Origin: Caprella mutica | Lineage: Eukaryota > Arthropoda > Malacostraca > Amphipoda > Caprellidae | Reading direction: 5' to 3' | Assembly: GCA_947561585.1 (NCBI GenBank) | Contig: CANNZV010001456.1 | Span: forward strand, 62,001-126,000 | Length of the DNA stretch: 64,000 nt | In this document: in pieces, positions 22,834 through 33,860 of the stretch | Layout of the letters: each line of letters begins with the position of its first letter | How positions within the stretch are numbered: position 1 is the stretch's first letter | The notes under the pieces: model-generated | Database searches by the model: none | What the model saw: only the letters and a program-made list of their open reading frames with translations | Told to the model about the DNA's origin: nothing | Position numbers and translations under genes: made by a program

Positions 22834-23008
22834 CTAGAAGGCGCCCCTCTTGATAGAAATATTCTGTAGGAACTTCTTCAGCAGCGTCATTGAGATGGGG
22901 CAGTTGGTATACATCTGGTTGCAGGGGGAGGGTTGGTAGCCATGGAACAGCTGACCCATGTGAGCAGCCATTTGGAACTCGTGGTTGTGGTCACTCAGAA
23001 GATCGGGT
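22834..23008 (-). CDS. Secreted protein gene, exon 4 (terminal)
   Basis: Acceptor CAACCCACAG|ACC at 23009-23010; TAG stop at 22834-22836. Encodes residues 165-222, including AAHMGQLFHGYQPSPCNQMY and the second cysteine pair. A MITE begins only about 25 bp upstream of the acceptor, so the branch-point region of this intron lies in or against the transposon. Confidence 0.75.
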
Positions 23009-25550
23009 CTGTGGGTTGAGGGGACTTTAAAGGGAGGGCCGTACACACGTAGGTTTTTTTTAAATCTTTCCACCAGACTTTTTGCTAAGCTCCTCCTACT
23101 TTTTCCACGAGAATATAAGAAAAAACGATGTAATTGTTATTTATTTTAGTTGGTATCCACGATACCTGCAGGTATACGGTATACCAACTGAAATATATAA
23201 CAATTATATAGTTTTTTCTTATATTCTCGTGGAATGAGTAGGAGGAGCTTATCAAAAAGTCTGGTGGAAAGACTTAAAAAAAACCTACGTGTGAACGGCC
23301 CTTTAACACCAAAGATATTTTTTCACATATAAGAAGAAAACAGTGTGCCAAAGTACACTTTATCACATGGATAAACCTAAGATAATATACTGCAGTAAGA
23401 TACAACACTCTCACAAATTTGTGTTTTAAAAGTGCGTTTTGGCGCCATCTGGATTTGAAAGCGGGAACTAGAGAAGCAATAACAACATTTGGTGTTGATC
23501 GAAACATTGACAGTTTCAGTATTCAAGCAGTAGTTATAAATATATATTAAGACTATATGTGGATGGTGTGATTATTGAAATAATTTCTTATTTCCTATGT
23601 TAACTTTGATGTGCAATGTTTTGATCGACTCCAAAGTAACCAAATGTTATTGTTGCTTTAGTTCCCGCTTTCAAATCCAGATGGCGCTTTTTAATACTGA
23701 AATTTCAGAGAGTGGTGTATCTTACTGTAGTATAATATCTTTCTTAATATTAGTAATAATAAAGAGTCAATTTTACTTATTGGTAGTTTAATAACCAATA
23801 ATTAATTATTATTGGTTAATTATTTTTGACAAGAAATAATTTAATTGGACACATATTGAAATATTTTCTTTCTTTAAACTCTGATTTGAAAACGAAATAG
23901 GTTCTACATATTTTTTTTAATTAGATAATTATACTTTATAAATCAATAAGTGTAAACAAAAGCATGACAATTATCAATAAACTTTTTCTTCATTGCTATC
24001 AAGAACAATTCTCAATGATTACTGGCATACCCCGCTCTTATTACGTCTCATACTTACAACTATCGAATAAGTGCGGAGCATGTCTCGCTTTTATTTCTCT
24101 TTGTATAGAAAATATTTTAGGAGTAACTTTGGTAATTTGGTTAGGCTTTTCAGTTAAGCTGTTATAATTAATTTTATGATAATTACTATACGTTATTTAC
24201 CATAAAATTGTTTTAGATCCACCCCACCTACATGAATTACGGCGAAAACAACTTAAATGAAAACAACCAACAAAATTACCAAAGTTACTCTTAAAATATT
24301 TTCTACCGCGGGGAGAAATAAAAGCGAGACATGTCCCATACTTATTCGATTGTCATAAGTGTGAGGCATAATAAGAGCGGGGTATTTCTGTAGTTCATTT
24401 TTAATAACTAAATACTCTTTTTAACCCTATCTCACATGGAGAACTTCAGCCACTCCCTCTCGATGTCTGTCGTAATTTTGTCTGACGTTTGAGAGTGTAC
24501 TTCGCAAATAAACTTGGGGATGCAGCGGTAAACCTGCTGCTTGATCTCACGGGCACCTGTAAACAAACATTATGTAAACAATAATATTTTTTTTATTTGA
24601 AATTTAATTTGAAAAAAATATATATATATTTAATTTGAAAAAAAAATGTTATTTGAAATAAAAAATTTAATTCGAAAATAATGAAAATTTAATTTAAAAA
24701 TGAAAAAAAATTATATGAAAATTTTAAAAACTAGTTTAAACGAAAAAAATTATAGTGAAAAAAATTGAAAACAAAAAAAAAGAAAAAAAATATAATTTTT
24801 ATTAAATAAAATTTGAATTTAATTTAAGAACAGAAATATATATACAAAGAAAATATTTATTTTGGACATATTTTAAATAATTAACATGGTTTCCACTTTT
24901 CAGTATTTTTTAAAATTGTCACTCACGCTCCTCCAAAATTTTGGAATAATGTTCTTCCAAATCTTCGTCCCTCTTCTCCTCCTCATTTCTTAGCCTTTCT
25001 TCTTCCTCTTTATCTTCTTTATCATCGATCAAATCTTCTTCTGTGATCCCATGCCGGGCCAGTATCTTCTTCCTAGTCTCCTGGTATTGAATGTCATCCT
25101 TGATCTGGTGATCCTTCATCAGTTCATCCAGATCTCTCTTAGTCCTGGGCTGATCTATAGATCTCTTTGCCTGCGATTGAAGAAGAACAACTTCATTTCT
25201 CTAGTTTTTAACAACTCTTTAATGGAGAAATATAAAATCAAAGAATTAGGCTTTGGATGTTGACCATTCGAACACCCTCTGACTCCTAGAAAATACTGGA
25301 TTCGGTATTCTGGCAAAAAGGATTCATTCCTGGAATATTAGGAGAGTATTCCAGGAACCAATCTTTCTTCAATGGGTTATTCCCTTAATATCCCAGGAAT
25401 AAATCCTTGTTGCTACTATACCTTCCCTACCCTTTCACTGCCGTAGTCGAAGGTCTGCAGAGTGAGCTGATCCTCAATCCAAGTGGTGACCAAGAAGCAG
25501 CCAAAGAGAAGGGCGATGGCTATCATTCTTCTGCCCTGTCTCAGATCCAT
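22834..25550 (-). CDS. Secreted cysteine-pair protein, 222 aa, four exons
   Basis: Spliced minus-strand model: 25550-25422, 25170-24927, 24556-24436, 23008-22834; all introns GT/AG, phases matching, total 669 nt. Residues 1-26 are a signal peptide (basic MDLRQGRR, then hydrophobic MIAIALLFGCFLVTTW). Residues about 44-124 are highly charged, predicted helical or coiled-coil (acidic run DDKEDKEEEERLRNEEE). The C-terminal part carries two cysteine pairs, C136/C142 (YRCIPKFICEVHS) and C194/C201 (SPCNQMYTNCPIS), and an N-glycosylation sequon at N214. The layout of leader, charged linker and a conserved C-x5-C...C-x6-C tail resembles uncharacterised secreted proteins of insects; I cannot name the family. 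If exon 3 were unspliced, translation would stop at a TGA right after it, giving a 165-residue form without the second pair. Function unknown. Confidence 0.75.
23031..23302. mobile_element. MITE with AGGGCCGTACACACGTAGG ends, copy 1
   Basis: About 270 bp with long inverted arms: CCGTACACACGTAGGTTTTT and TTCCACCAGACTTTTTGCTA at the left are mirrored at the right (AAACCTACGTGTGAACGGCC). TTAA lies on each side. The centre carries a TTGGTATCC...GGTATACCAA palindrome with CTGCAG. Sister copy 58308-58571. TTAA/TAA duplication would fit piggyBac or PIF/Harbinger; not resolved. Confidence 0.8.
23320..23795. mobile_element. Fold-back element carrying CGCCATCTGGATTTGAAAGC
   Basis: Left arm GGCGCCATCTGGATTTGAAA + GCGGGAACTAGAGAAGCAAT at 23450-23495 is inverted at about 23640-23690 (TTCCCGCTTTCAAATCCAGA). 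CAGTAAGATACAACACTCTC is likewise mirrored by GAGTGGTGTATCTTACTG. A one-armed relative lies at 33.73-33.85 kb. Small ORFs here are in the arms and spurious. Confidence 0.7.
24028..24390. mobile_element. Fold-back MITE with ATACCCCGCTCTTATTA ends
   Basis: Left arm ATACCCCGCTCTTATTACGT ... CGAATAAGTGCGGAGCATGT ... AGTAACTTTGGTAATTTGGT; right arm is the diverged inverse (AAATTACCAAAGTTACTCTT ... ATTCGATTGTCATAAGTGTG ... AATAAGAGCGGGGTAT). About 360 bp, lying in intron 3 of the secreted-protein gene. Confidence 0.75.
24436..24556 (-). CDS. Secreted protein gene, exon 3
   Basis: Acceptor TTTGTTTACAG|GTGCC, donor CTCCAT|GTGAGA. Encodes residues 125-164 with QQVYRCIPKFICEVHSQ. Reading through the donor meets a TGA immediately. 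Confidence 0.75.
24927..25170 (-). CDS. Secreted protein gene, exon 2
   Basis: Acceptor TCAATCGCAG|GCAAAG, donor GGAGC|GTGAGT. Encodes residues 44-125: basic start (AKRSIDQPRTKRD), then a Lys/Glu/Asp-rich helical region. KRSIDQPRTKR carries dibasic sites that could be cleaved by proprotein convertases (inference). Confidence 0.75.
25422..25550 (-). CDS. Secreted protein gene, exon 1 (signal peptide)
   Basis: ATG at 25550 in context GGTTCCACCATGG, a strong Kozak match. Encodes MDLRQGRRMIAIALLFGCFL and the following 23 residues; donor GGGAAG|GTATAG. Confidence 0.8.
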
Positions 25551-25689
25551 GGTGGAACCTTAGTGATTGCTCCCTTAGACCTCTGCTCTACAGTTGGCAA
25601 CACTGTGAGTGAGGTAGAAGGTAATTAGAAATGAATGTGCAGATAATTTAGAAAGAAGGTAGATAAATAGGATTGAAGGTAGGTGATTA

Positions 25690-25960
25690 CCAGAAATGAA
25701 GTTAGATAATTAATCTAAAATGTAGTTAGATAATTATCTAAAATGAAGTTAGATAATTATCGAAAATGAAGTTATATAATTATCGAAAATGAAGTTAGAT
25801 AATTATCTAAAATGAAGTTAGATAATTATCGAAAATGAAGTTATATAATTATCTAAAATGAAGTTATATAATTATCGAAAATGAAGTTAGATAATTATCT
25901 AAAATGAAGTTAGATAATTATCGAAAATGAAGACAGATAATTGCCGCATAATAAAGATCG
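25690..25960. repeat. 23-bp array GAAGTTAGATAATTATCGAAAAT, about 10 copies
   Basis: Tandem array with alternating ATCGAAAATGAAG and ATCTAAAATGAAG variants upstream of the secreted-protein gene's start; degenerates into AGATAATTACC-like words to about 26.1 kb. Confidence 0.9.
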
Positions 25961-26099
25961 ATAATTACCAATTTAAGATAGCTAATGATAACTAAATGAA
26001 GAGAGATAGTAATCGAAAATAAAGATAGATATAATTACCGAAAAAATAGATAATTAACGTTCGAAGATCTATAATTACCAAATGAAGATAATTAATTAT

Positions 26100-26757
26100 T
26101 ACCAGACGATGGATAAATATTGAATTTAGAAAATTAAAACATGAAAGTAGATAATTATTTATCTATTATTGGTAACAGAAATTTCATGTTTTTTGGCATT
26201 CAATATATCTCAATAAAGGGGTTATTTATTATATTAATTAAAGGGTTAAATTAATCTCAACTTGGTTTTCTTTGCAGAGTTGTCCATAGTAGAAGAAAAT
26301 GTTCCGTCTTTTAGATATTTACATTATCTATAATATTTAATTGAATAGTCCATATATCTGTAATAAAATATTAATATTTAAACATTGCAATATATTCTAA
26401 TTCAATAAGTAATAATACCAAATTTGGTAATTTAAATTAATAAATAAAATGTTCATGAATAAAAAGTTAATTTCAGTTGAAAATATAAAAAATATATAAT
26501 TTCCACATTATAAATTATACCCAAATAACTATACATAACGTTATGGTGGGGCTATAGAAGAATATTTTGGGTGTTTCCCACTATAATTACTCTGTTGTTT
26601 TCATTAACAACCATATATACTTTTTCTGAAACGTTTCTCACGTTTGTTTCTTTTTTGACCTCTGAGGGCGAAATTGACATAACAAATATTAATGTTTATT
26701 TATTACAATGGGAAAGAATTTCCAAACCATCTTTGGCACATAATTGAGACGTAAACC
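26100..26757. other. AT-rich stretch with one TTATGGTGGGG fragment
   Basis: No gene. At 26543 ACGTTATGGTGGGGCTATAG is an isolated copy of the repeat seen at 1-335 and 49.5 kb. Confidence 0.5.
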
Positions 26758-27401
26758 ACCCTGTGGTGTAATATACCACCCTGTGGTGTAATATACCACC
26801 CTGTGGTGTAATATACCACCCTGTGGTGTAATATACCACCCTGTGGTGTAATATACCACCCTGTGGTGCAATATACCACCCTGTGGTGTAATATACCACC
26901 CTGTGGTGTAATATACCACCCTGTGTTGTAATATACCACCCTGTGGTGTAATATACCACCCTGTGGTGTAATATACCACCCTGTGGTGCAATATACCACC
27001 CTGTGGTGTAATATACCACCCTGTGGTGTAATATACCACCCTGTGGTGTAATATACCACCCTGTGGTGTAATATACCACCCTGTGGTGCAATATACCACC
27101 TTGTGGTGTAATATACCACCCTTTGGTGTAATATACCACCCTGTGGTGTAATATACCACCCTGTGGTGCAATATACCACCCTGTGGTGCAATATACCACC
27201 CTGTGGTGTAATATACCACCCTGTGGTGTAATATACCACCCTGTGGTGTAATATACCACCCTGTGGTGCAATATACCACCCTGTGGTGCAATATACCACC
27301 CTGTGGTGCAATATACCACCCTGTGGTGCAATATACCACCCTGTGGTGCAATATACCACCCTGTGGTGCAATATACCACCCTGTGGTTCAATATACCACC
27401 C
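26758..27401. repeat. 20-bp minisatellite ACCACCCTGTGGTGTAATAT, at least 32 copies, cut by a gap
   Basis: Near-perfect 20 bp units with TA/CA variants (GGTGTAA, GGTGCAA) that segregate toward the right end. Each unit contains a CACC-CTGT-GGTG mini-hairpin. The array runs directly into an N gap, so its true size is unknown. ORFs of 220-231 residues on minus are artefacts. Confidence 0.95.
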
Positions 27402-27581
27402 NNNNNNNNNNNNNNNNNNNNNNNNNNNNNNNNNNNNNNNNNNNNNNNNNNNNNNNNNNNNNNNNNNNNNNNNNNNNNNNNNNNNNNNNNNNNNNNNNNN
27501 NNNNNNNNNNNNNNNNNNNNNNNNNNNNNNNNNNNNNNNNNNNNNNNNNNNNNNNNNNNNNNNNNNNNNNNNNNNNNNNNN
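27402..27581. other. Assembly gap (180 N)
   Basis: Run of N abutting the 20-bp minisatellite; plus-strand ORFs translated through it are meaningless. Confidence 0.99.
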
Positions 27582-28230
27582 ATTACCTATATAACTTTAT
27601 ATACAATTAATATTCTTTATCAATTCATTTGAATTAATAGTTATTAATTTTATCAAATTATATTTTAAATCTAACCTTATTTTTCTTACTGCATATTTAT
27701 GTATTTATTATAAACCATTTTAAAAAATATCAATACGAATTAATACAATATTATTTTACTAATTGGTGGTAATCATTAAATATAAGTAAAAAACACAATT
27801 AAATTATCTAAATAATTGTATATCAAATTAAATAGTAATTTCAACACATCTCTCTTTTCTTCTAAAAATATTTTATTTCGCGGGTAAAAAAAACATTCCC
27901 CGCCTCCGATTCGGTTGCTCAGTCAGTGAAAGTTTCTCCATGTGTTCGTACGTGTGTTCCTGTGACCTGATTATGAACAAAAAGTTATCTGAACAAAAGA
28001 GCACATTTGGGTGTGTAAGGGCCACACTGAACAAGTTTCTAAGAACTGTATCTGATGTGTCCTTATTTGACAGAAAAGGATAATCAATCAATTAGTTATT
28101 ATTTAGCTAATTATAAATGAATAATTTTTAAACTTGATGTTAATTTAATGATTTTATTTTATTATAGATAAATATTTTTATTTAATTTTTATTGATTAAT
28201 TTTATTTTATTATAATTAAATAATCTTATT
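27582..28230. other. AT-rich stretch, nothing recognised
   Basis: A 72-residue minus ORF (27873-28091) lies in slightly less AT-rich sequence but lacks splice or family support. Confidence 0.4.
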
Positions 28231-28231
28231 C

Positions 28232-28670
28232 AATTTTAATTGAATTATTTTGTTTAATATATAACAATAATTAAATTGTTTTATTTAATATCTCATTATA
28301 ATTAAATTGTTTTATTAATATTTCATTATAATTAAATTGTTTTATTTAATATTTCATTATAATTAAATTGTTTCATTTAATATCTCATTATAATTAAATT
28401 GTTTTATTTAATATTTCATTATAATTAAATTGTTTTATTTAATATTTCATTATAATTAAATTGTTTCATTTAATATCTCATTATAATTAAATTGTTTTAT
28501 TTAATATTTCATTATAATTAAATTGTTTTATTTAATATTTCATTATAACTAAATTGTTTTATTTAATATTTCATTATAACTAATTGTTTATTTAATATTT
28601 CATTATAATTAAATTGTTTTATTTAATATTTCATTATAACTAAATTGTTTTATTTAATATTTAATTACAA
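28232..28670. repeat. 33-34 bp AT-rich array (TTTAATATTTCATTATAATT)
   Basis: About 13 copies of TTTAATATTTCATTATAATT + AAATTGTTTTA, with TATTTC/TATCTC variants. Confidence 0.9.
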
Positions 28671-28810
28671 ATAAATAATTTGTTTATCAGAGTGTTTTAA
28701 TGCTAAACAGCTTTAGTTTTTTTATAATAAAATGTAATCGTTCTTTTATTAATATCAAACTTTACACATAAACTAGTTATTTAGTGAAAGTTAAGGGTAT
28801 GGTATCACTA

Positions 28811-28984
28811 GGGTAATTTACTAGTTATTGGACAGTTCCATATTTTCGATCATATAAGAAAACTGTATAATAATTATACTTATTTAACTCATCAGTTATT
28901 TTCTAACGAATTAGATTATAATTATTATATTTTTCTATTATATGTTCGAAAACGGGAAACTGTCCGATAACTTGAAGCTTACCC
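28811..28984. mobile_element. Tc1-like MITE, GGGTAAG family, copy d
   Basis: GGGTAATTTACTAGTTATTG to CGATAACTTGAAGCTTACCC with TA at both sides; internal TTTTCGATCATATAAGAAAA mirrored by TATATGTTCGAAAACGG. Confidence 0.8.
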
Positions 28985-29009
28985 TAAACATTATGAAAGT
29001 AGGTACAGA

Positions 29010-29400
29010 TAATGGACTATTTTTTAATGGTAATAATGGTGATAATGGACTATTTTTTAATGGTAATAATGGTGATAAGGGAGTACAAGCTAATACATCA
29101 CTTATCAAAAGTACTAATGTACTTTTGATATGATAAAGTACTGACAAAGTTCAGTGGAGCTTTTTTAATGATAAAGTACTTTTTTAATGATAAAGTACTT
29201 TTTTAATGATAAAGTACTTTTTTAATGATAAAGTACTTTTTTAATGATAAAATACTTTTTTAATGATAAAGTACTTTTTTAATGATAAAGTACTTTTTTA
29301 ATGATAAAGTACTTTTTTAATGATAAAGTACTGACAAAGTACAGTGGAGCTTGTCTACAGTAAACTAGTTGAATTTCACTATAGAGGAGCTCTACTGTAA
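29010..29400. repeat. 33-bp duplication and 19-bp array (TTTTTTAATGATAAAGTAC)
   Basis: Two copies of AATGGACTATTTTTTAATGG-type units (29020-29080), then nine copies of TTTTTTAATGATAAAGTAC (29160-29330), flanked by AGTACTGACAAAGT.CAGTGGAGC on each side. The end (CACTATAGAGGAGCTCTACT) belongs to the 41.04 kb MITE family. Confidence 0.85.
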
Positions 29401-29479
29401 TATGTAGAATACAAAGTACTATAAACAAAGTAGTATATGTAGATGTACTATCGATAAAACAAGTATCGGTATCGATAAT

Positions 29480-29680
29480 ATACCGATGGCCGAATGACCC
29501 GAATGGCCTGAAGAGGCCACCTTTATGGGCTTGAAAACATGTATATATATATATATATATATGACTTACTAATATATATTGAATATATTTATTTTAACTA
29601 GTTGCTTATCGAATATTGATGTATGTTTTTATTGTTTGTATTTGTGTGTTTTCAATAAAGATTTATTTATTTATTATTAT
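29480..29680. other. Possible retroelement tail with (AT)n
   Basis: GGCCTGAAGAGGCCACCTTT (hairpin) is followed by a TATATATATATATATATATA microsatellite and AATAAAGATTTATTTATTTA. A 3' end with polyadenylation signal and A/T tail is possible, but no reverse transcriptase is in sight. Confidence 0.3.
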
Positions 29681-29689
29681 ATAAAATTA

Positions 29690-30540
29690 AGTATATTTAA
29701 ATCGTTTTATAAAAAAAATGTCAAAATTAATCAATAAAATTAATTAACCGTTAAAATAATTAAGATTAAATTAAATTGTCGTTAACGTAACTTAATTAAT
29801 TTATAATTAACGTTGAATAACTTAATAAAATTATATTAAATTTATATTACTCAATAAATCAAATTAACTTTAAAAATAAAATGAAATAAATTTACTTTAA
29901 AAATAAAATTAAATATAATTAACGTATGAAATAATTTATTTTAATCAAATAACTTAATAAGATTAAATAATATAACGTTAAAATAACTTAATTAAATAAA
30001 ATATAATTGACATTGAATTGAAATAATATTATAAATAAAATATCAATTTTCCTAACGTATTTTTTACATAAAAATATTAATAAAAATACAAGCTTTAAAA
30101 TAATTTAAATGAAAAGAATCCTATCCTATATTACATGATAGAAGCATTTGACTGAAATTGAAAGTATTATGAGCAGGATAATTATAGTTAATGAGTTACA
30201 TAAAATGATAGGGACTGAGTTATCTCATACTCATAATAGTCATAGATAGCGTGAGTAAGTAATTACTATTATAAAGATATAATAGTTAATGTAACTATTA
30301 TATAGATAATAGTCAATGAGGTTCAATGATTTGACTTTGAAACACCTGAGTATATTAATTATATCTTTACAAACTGTATAGTCATATCTAATGTATATTG
30401 TTTTTATTATTTATGATTAAGAAGACATTTTGAAATTTTCTTTTACTGATTTTATTTCCTATAGTTTTTTATTATTTCCTATGGTAATAATAGTCTAAAT
30501 ATAGTCTATTTTTTATATTCTATTTGATTGTATGGAATAA
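29690..30540. other. AT-rich stretch, nothing recognised
   Basis: Very AT-rich, with recurrent AAAATTAA and AATTAACG words. No gene. Confidence 0.5.
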
Positions 30541-30564
30541 TTAGTTTACTATGATAAAGTACAT

Positions 30565-31235
30565 AATACTTTAGTTACCCCAAATACTTTAGTTACCCCA
30601 AATACTTTAGTTACCCCAAATACTTTAGTTACCCCAAATACTTTAGTTACCCTAAATACTTTAGTTACCCTAAATACTTTAGTTACCCCTAATACTTTAG
30701 TTACCCTAAATACTTTAGTTACCCTAAATACTTTAGTTACGCTAAATACTTTAGTTACCCTAAATACTTTAGTTACCCTCAATACTTTAGTTACCCTAAA
30801 TACTTTAGTTACCCTAAATACTTTAGTTACCCCAAATACTTAGTTACCTTAAATACTTTAGTTACCCCAAATACTTTAGTTACCCTAAATACTTTAGTTA
30901 CCCCAAATTCTTTAGTTACCCTAAATACTTTAGTTACCCCAAATACTTTAGTTACCCCTAATACTTTAGTTACCCTAAATACTTTAGTTACCCTAAATAC
31001 TTTAGTTACCCTAAATACTTTAGTTACGCTAAATACTTTAGTTACCCTAAATACTTTAGTTACCCCCAAATACTTTAGATGCCCCAAAATACTTTAGTTA
31101 CCCCAAATACTTTAGTTACCCCTAAATACTTTAGTTACCCCAAATACTTTAGTTACCCCAAATACTTTAGTTACCCCCAAATACTTTAGTTACCCCCAAA
31201 TACTTCAGTTATCCCAAATACTTTAGTTACCCAAA
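30565..31235. repeat. 17-bp minisatellite AATACTTTAGTTACCCC, about 39 copies
   Basis: Units of 17-18 bp with variants ending CCCC, CCCT, CCCTC and CGCT. Several units repeat in the same order (for example a CCCTA-CGCTA run in both halves), suggesting a segmental duplication of about 300 bp inside the array. Minus-strand ORFs (RVTKVF) are artefacts. Confidence 0.95.
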
Positions 31236-32086
31236 CCAACCAAATAAAGTTTAAGCAAAAAAGGATAACCGTGTACAACTTTCATCTGTTTTCTCTTTTC
31301 TTATAACCACGCCAAACAGGTTCTAAACATGAAATGATTCATAGGTACTTGCTAAAATATTCTAATGCGTAAACAAGTACATAGAACTTTAATTCTAGTT
31401 CTTATTGCTATTAGGGTATATAGGTTGTAAGATCTACCATTCCGTATCCATGATACGATTCTGTATCTATGTTACGGCTCCGTATCCACGATACGGCTCC
31501 GTGTTACGGCAACAAGGTAGTGAAAGTTAAAAAGAAAGTGAACAGACCTCACCCAGAGAAATGCATTAGAGAGACCAGTGAAAGTTAAGAAAACAGCTAA
31601 AGATTTTAATTAAATAAATGAACCTGTTGTTACATTTTTATATTGTGTTTTATTTGTCTATTTAATTGCATAAATTATTTAATTATGATTTGGATTTTTT
31701 TATTTGCTTATCTATTAAAAGAGTATGAAATCATTGTGTTTATTTAAAAACCATTTAATTTAATTTATATAAAGACATAAAATACAAAATAATAATGAAA
31801 AGGACTAATTTAGAATGCAAATAAAACGTTTAATTATTTTTTTAAATGTGAAAATATTTGTTAGAATAGTGATGATATATGATGATATTCATATAGTGAT
31901 CAAAGTATATAATTATATTATAATAATATTTATCTATTTAAATACATACATTATAACTAACACTCGATTTAATTAATTGTATTGACTTTATAACAATCCA
32001 CATTGCATTATTTCAAACAAACAAAATCACAAAATTTGGAGCACAATTTTAATCCCGATTCCTCGAGTTATTTATATATAATTATA
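31236..32086. other. AT-rich stretch with GTATCC palindromic words
   Basis: At 31445-31505 TCCGTATCCATGATACG, GTATCTATGTTACGG and CCGTATCCACGATACGG form overlapping hairpins related to the GTATCCATGATACC palindrome elsewhere. No gene. Confidence 0.5.
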
Positions 32087-32255
32087 GGGTAAGTTCTTAA
32101 TTATCGGACAGCTTCCCCTTTTCGATCATATAAGAAAAACTATACTTCTATTTTTATTAGTATCATGGATACAAATAAAAATTAAATAACAATTAATATT
32201 AACTTTCTCTTATATGGTCGGTAATGTGAACCGTCCGATAACTCGAAGCTTACCC
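32087..32255. mobile_element. Tc1-like MITE, GGGTAAG family, copy e
   Basis: GGGTAAGTTCTTAATTATCG to CCGATAACTCGAAGCTTACCC, TA at both sides; the centre contains AGTATCATGGATACAAATA, half of the recurrent palindrome. Confidence 0.85.
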
Positions 32256-33730
32256 TATAAATAACTTATGCACTGCATATAGTATATATCACATCATTGT
32301 TATTTTCCCCTTCACTGTCACTTTCCGAGCACGGCACAGAGACAGTCAGTAACCACGTCAGACGGAGAGAAAAGTAACACTGAGGAACCTACCAACCCTC
32401 GTGGAGAAAAAAGTGAAACTCTCTCCTTCGTATGGTGGGCCTTAGGAGATTATAGGAGATATATCTTATTCTAGTGTACTTTCCCGTTAAAAATAAAGGT
32501 TCATCATCAATACTAATTTATTACCCGTTATTAGGTTACTTTTAAAGAATTTAATTTAATTAAGTCTTCTGCATAGTCTAATTTAGTTTATAGATAAAAA
32601 AAATAATTGAATAAAAACAGGGGAATTTAAATGTCAAGTCAATATATTCCCGTGCGTATATCATAGTTACATTCTTCATGTTTAACACCCATAGTGTAAA
32701 GCGGACACCAAATAAATAAATAAACACACTACGGGTATTATTAGGATAGATTTGATATTTATTGTTCTCAATTATGAATATTTAATTATCTATCAATTAT
32801 CTTCATTTTCTTTTAATTAAAAAAGGAAAGATTTTTTGCCTTTAAAAATAAAATAATCTATACAGTAGAGAAGATATATCTTATTTAATGATCTTCAATT
32901 ATCTGTCTATATATATTATATACCATGTTCAATTATCTATTTATTATGTTATATCATCTATTAATTGTGTTGTATTGTTTATTTATTATCTATTCAATAT
33001 TTTTTATCTATTTAATATGTTAAATAATTTATTTAATATGTTTAATAATCTATCTTTATTCATAATTACCTATCATTTATCTTCAATTATATTAATTTAA
33101 AAATAAATTTCCATAATATTCTACAATTCCGCAAATTTTCTCTCTGGGATGGAGTTATTTTTAACTTTTTAAAGAGGCAGTAAACCTTAGAAAAACTATC
33201 TCTCTCTTTTAAATTAATACGACATTAATGATAGTATAAAATATTTGTCATTTATTAAAAAAATAAAATATAACTTATTTTTAACTGCACGCCACCTGCT
33301 GTGGAAATTTAGATTTAAAACAAATGATAGAGCGCATGCGCATGATGCATGCAAGGTCTGGGCGTAATATTTTAAGAAACCTAAATTCTTCAACCCAGAG
33401 AGAAAGTTTTGGAAGGCCACCGTAGATTAAGACTGAACCCAGTTTAATCGTCTTCCGCCCCACCATAATTATATCGCTGAGAATGGTTATATTTCATGTA
33501 AAACTGTCATATGTAAATTATAAAATATATGCATATTTTGTTTTATCAAGTCAATTCAATTATTTGAACTCGATTATATTGTTATTGTAAAAATCTCATA
33601 GTTGTTCGCCTAATTTATAGTGGTTTAAATCTTTTTCATTATATTTGGTAATTGCATAAATTATTCTAGATTGTTGATGTTATGACGTCATGCACTCAAC
33701 ATACCTCAATTGTAAGTACAATATTTCCAT
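32256..33730. other. AT-rich stretch, nothing coding recognised
   Basis: Includes a short less AT-rich block at 32310-32450 and GCGCATGCGCATGATGCATGC (21-base region near 33335). Small ORFs lack support. Confidence 0.4.
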
Positions 33731-33731
33731 T

Positions 33732-33860
33732 CTATTTCCCGCTTCCAAAACCAGATGGCGCCACAACGCACTTTTACAAAAGAAATTGTCGAGAGTAGTG
33801 TATCTTATTGTAGTATAATATCTTTGTTTATACCTATAGGTACTACATATATATGTGCAC
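33732..33860. repeat. One-armed relative of the 23.3-kb fold-back
   Basis: TTCCCGCTTCCAAAACCAGA, TGGCGCCACAACGCACTTTT and GAGTAGTGTATCTTATTGTA match the right arm at 23.66-23.75 kb. Confidence 0.65.

Noticed and set aside
26689..27391. Overlapping 220-231 codon minus-strand ORFs
   Set aside because: 20 bp repeat cycling through frames; no start context, no splice signals, adjoining an N gap.
27873..28091. 72-codon minus-strand ORF
   Set aside because: No family resemblance, no splice support, and located in transposon-rich AT-rich DNA.
30565..31235. Telomere-like repeat (TTAGTTACCCC)
   Set aside because: Unit is 17-18 bp and not the insect TTAGG type; array is interstitial and flanked by ordinary sequence.
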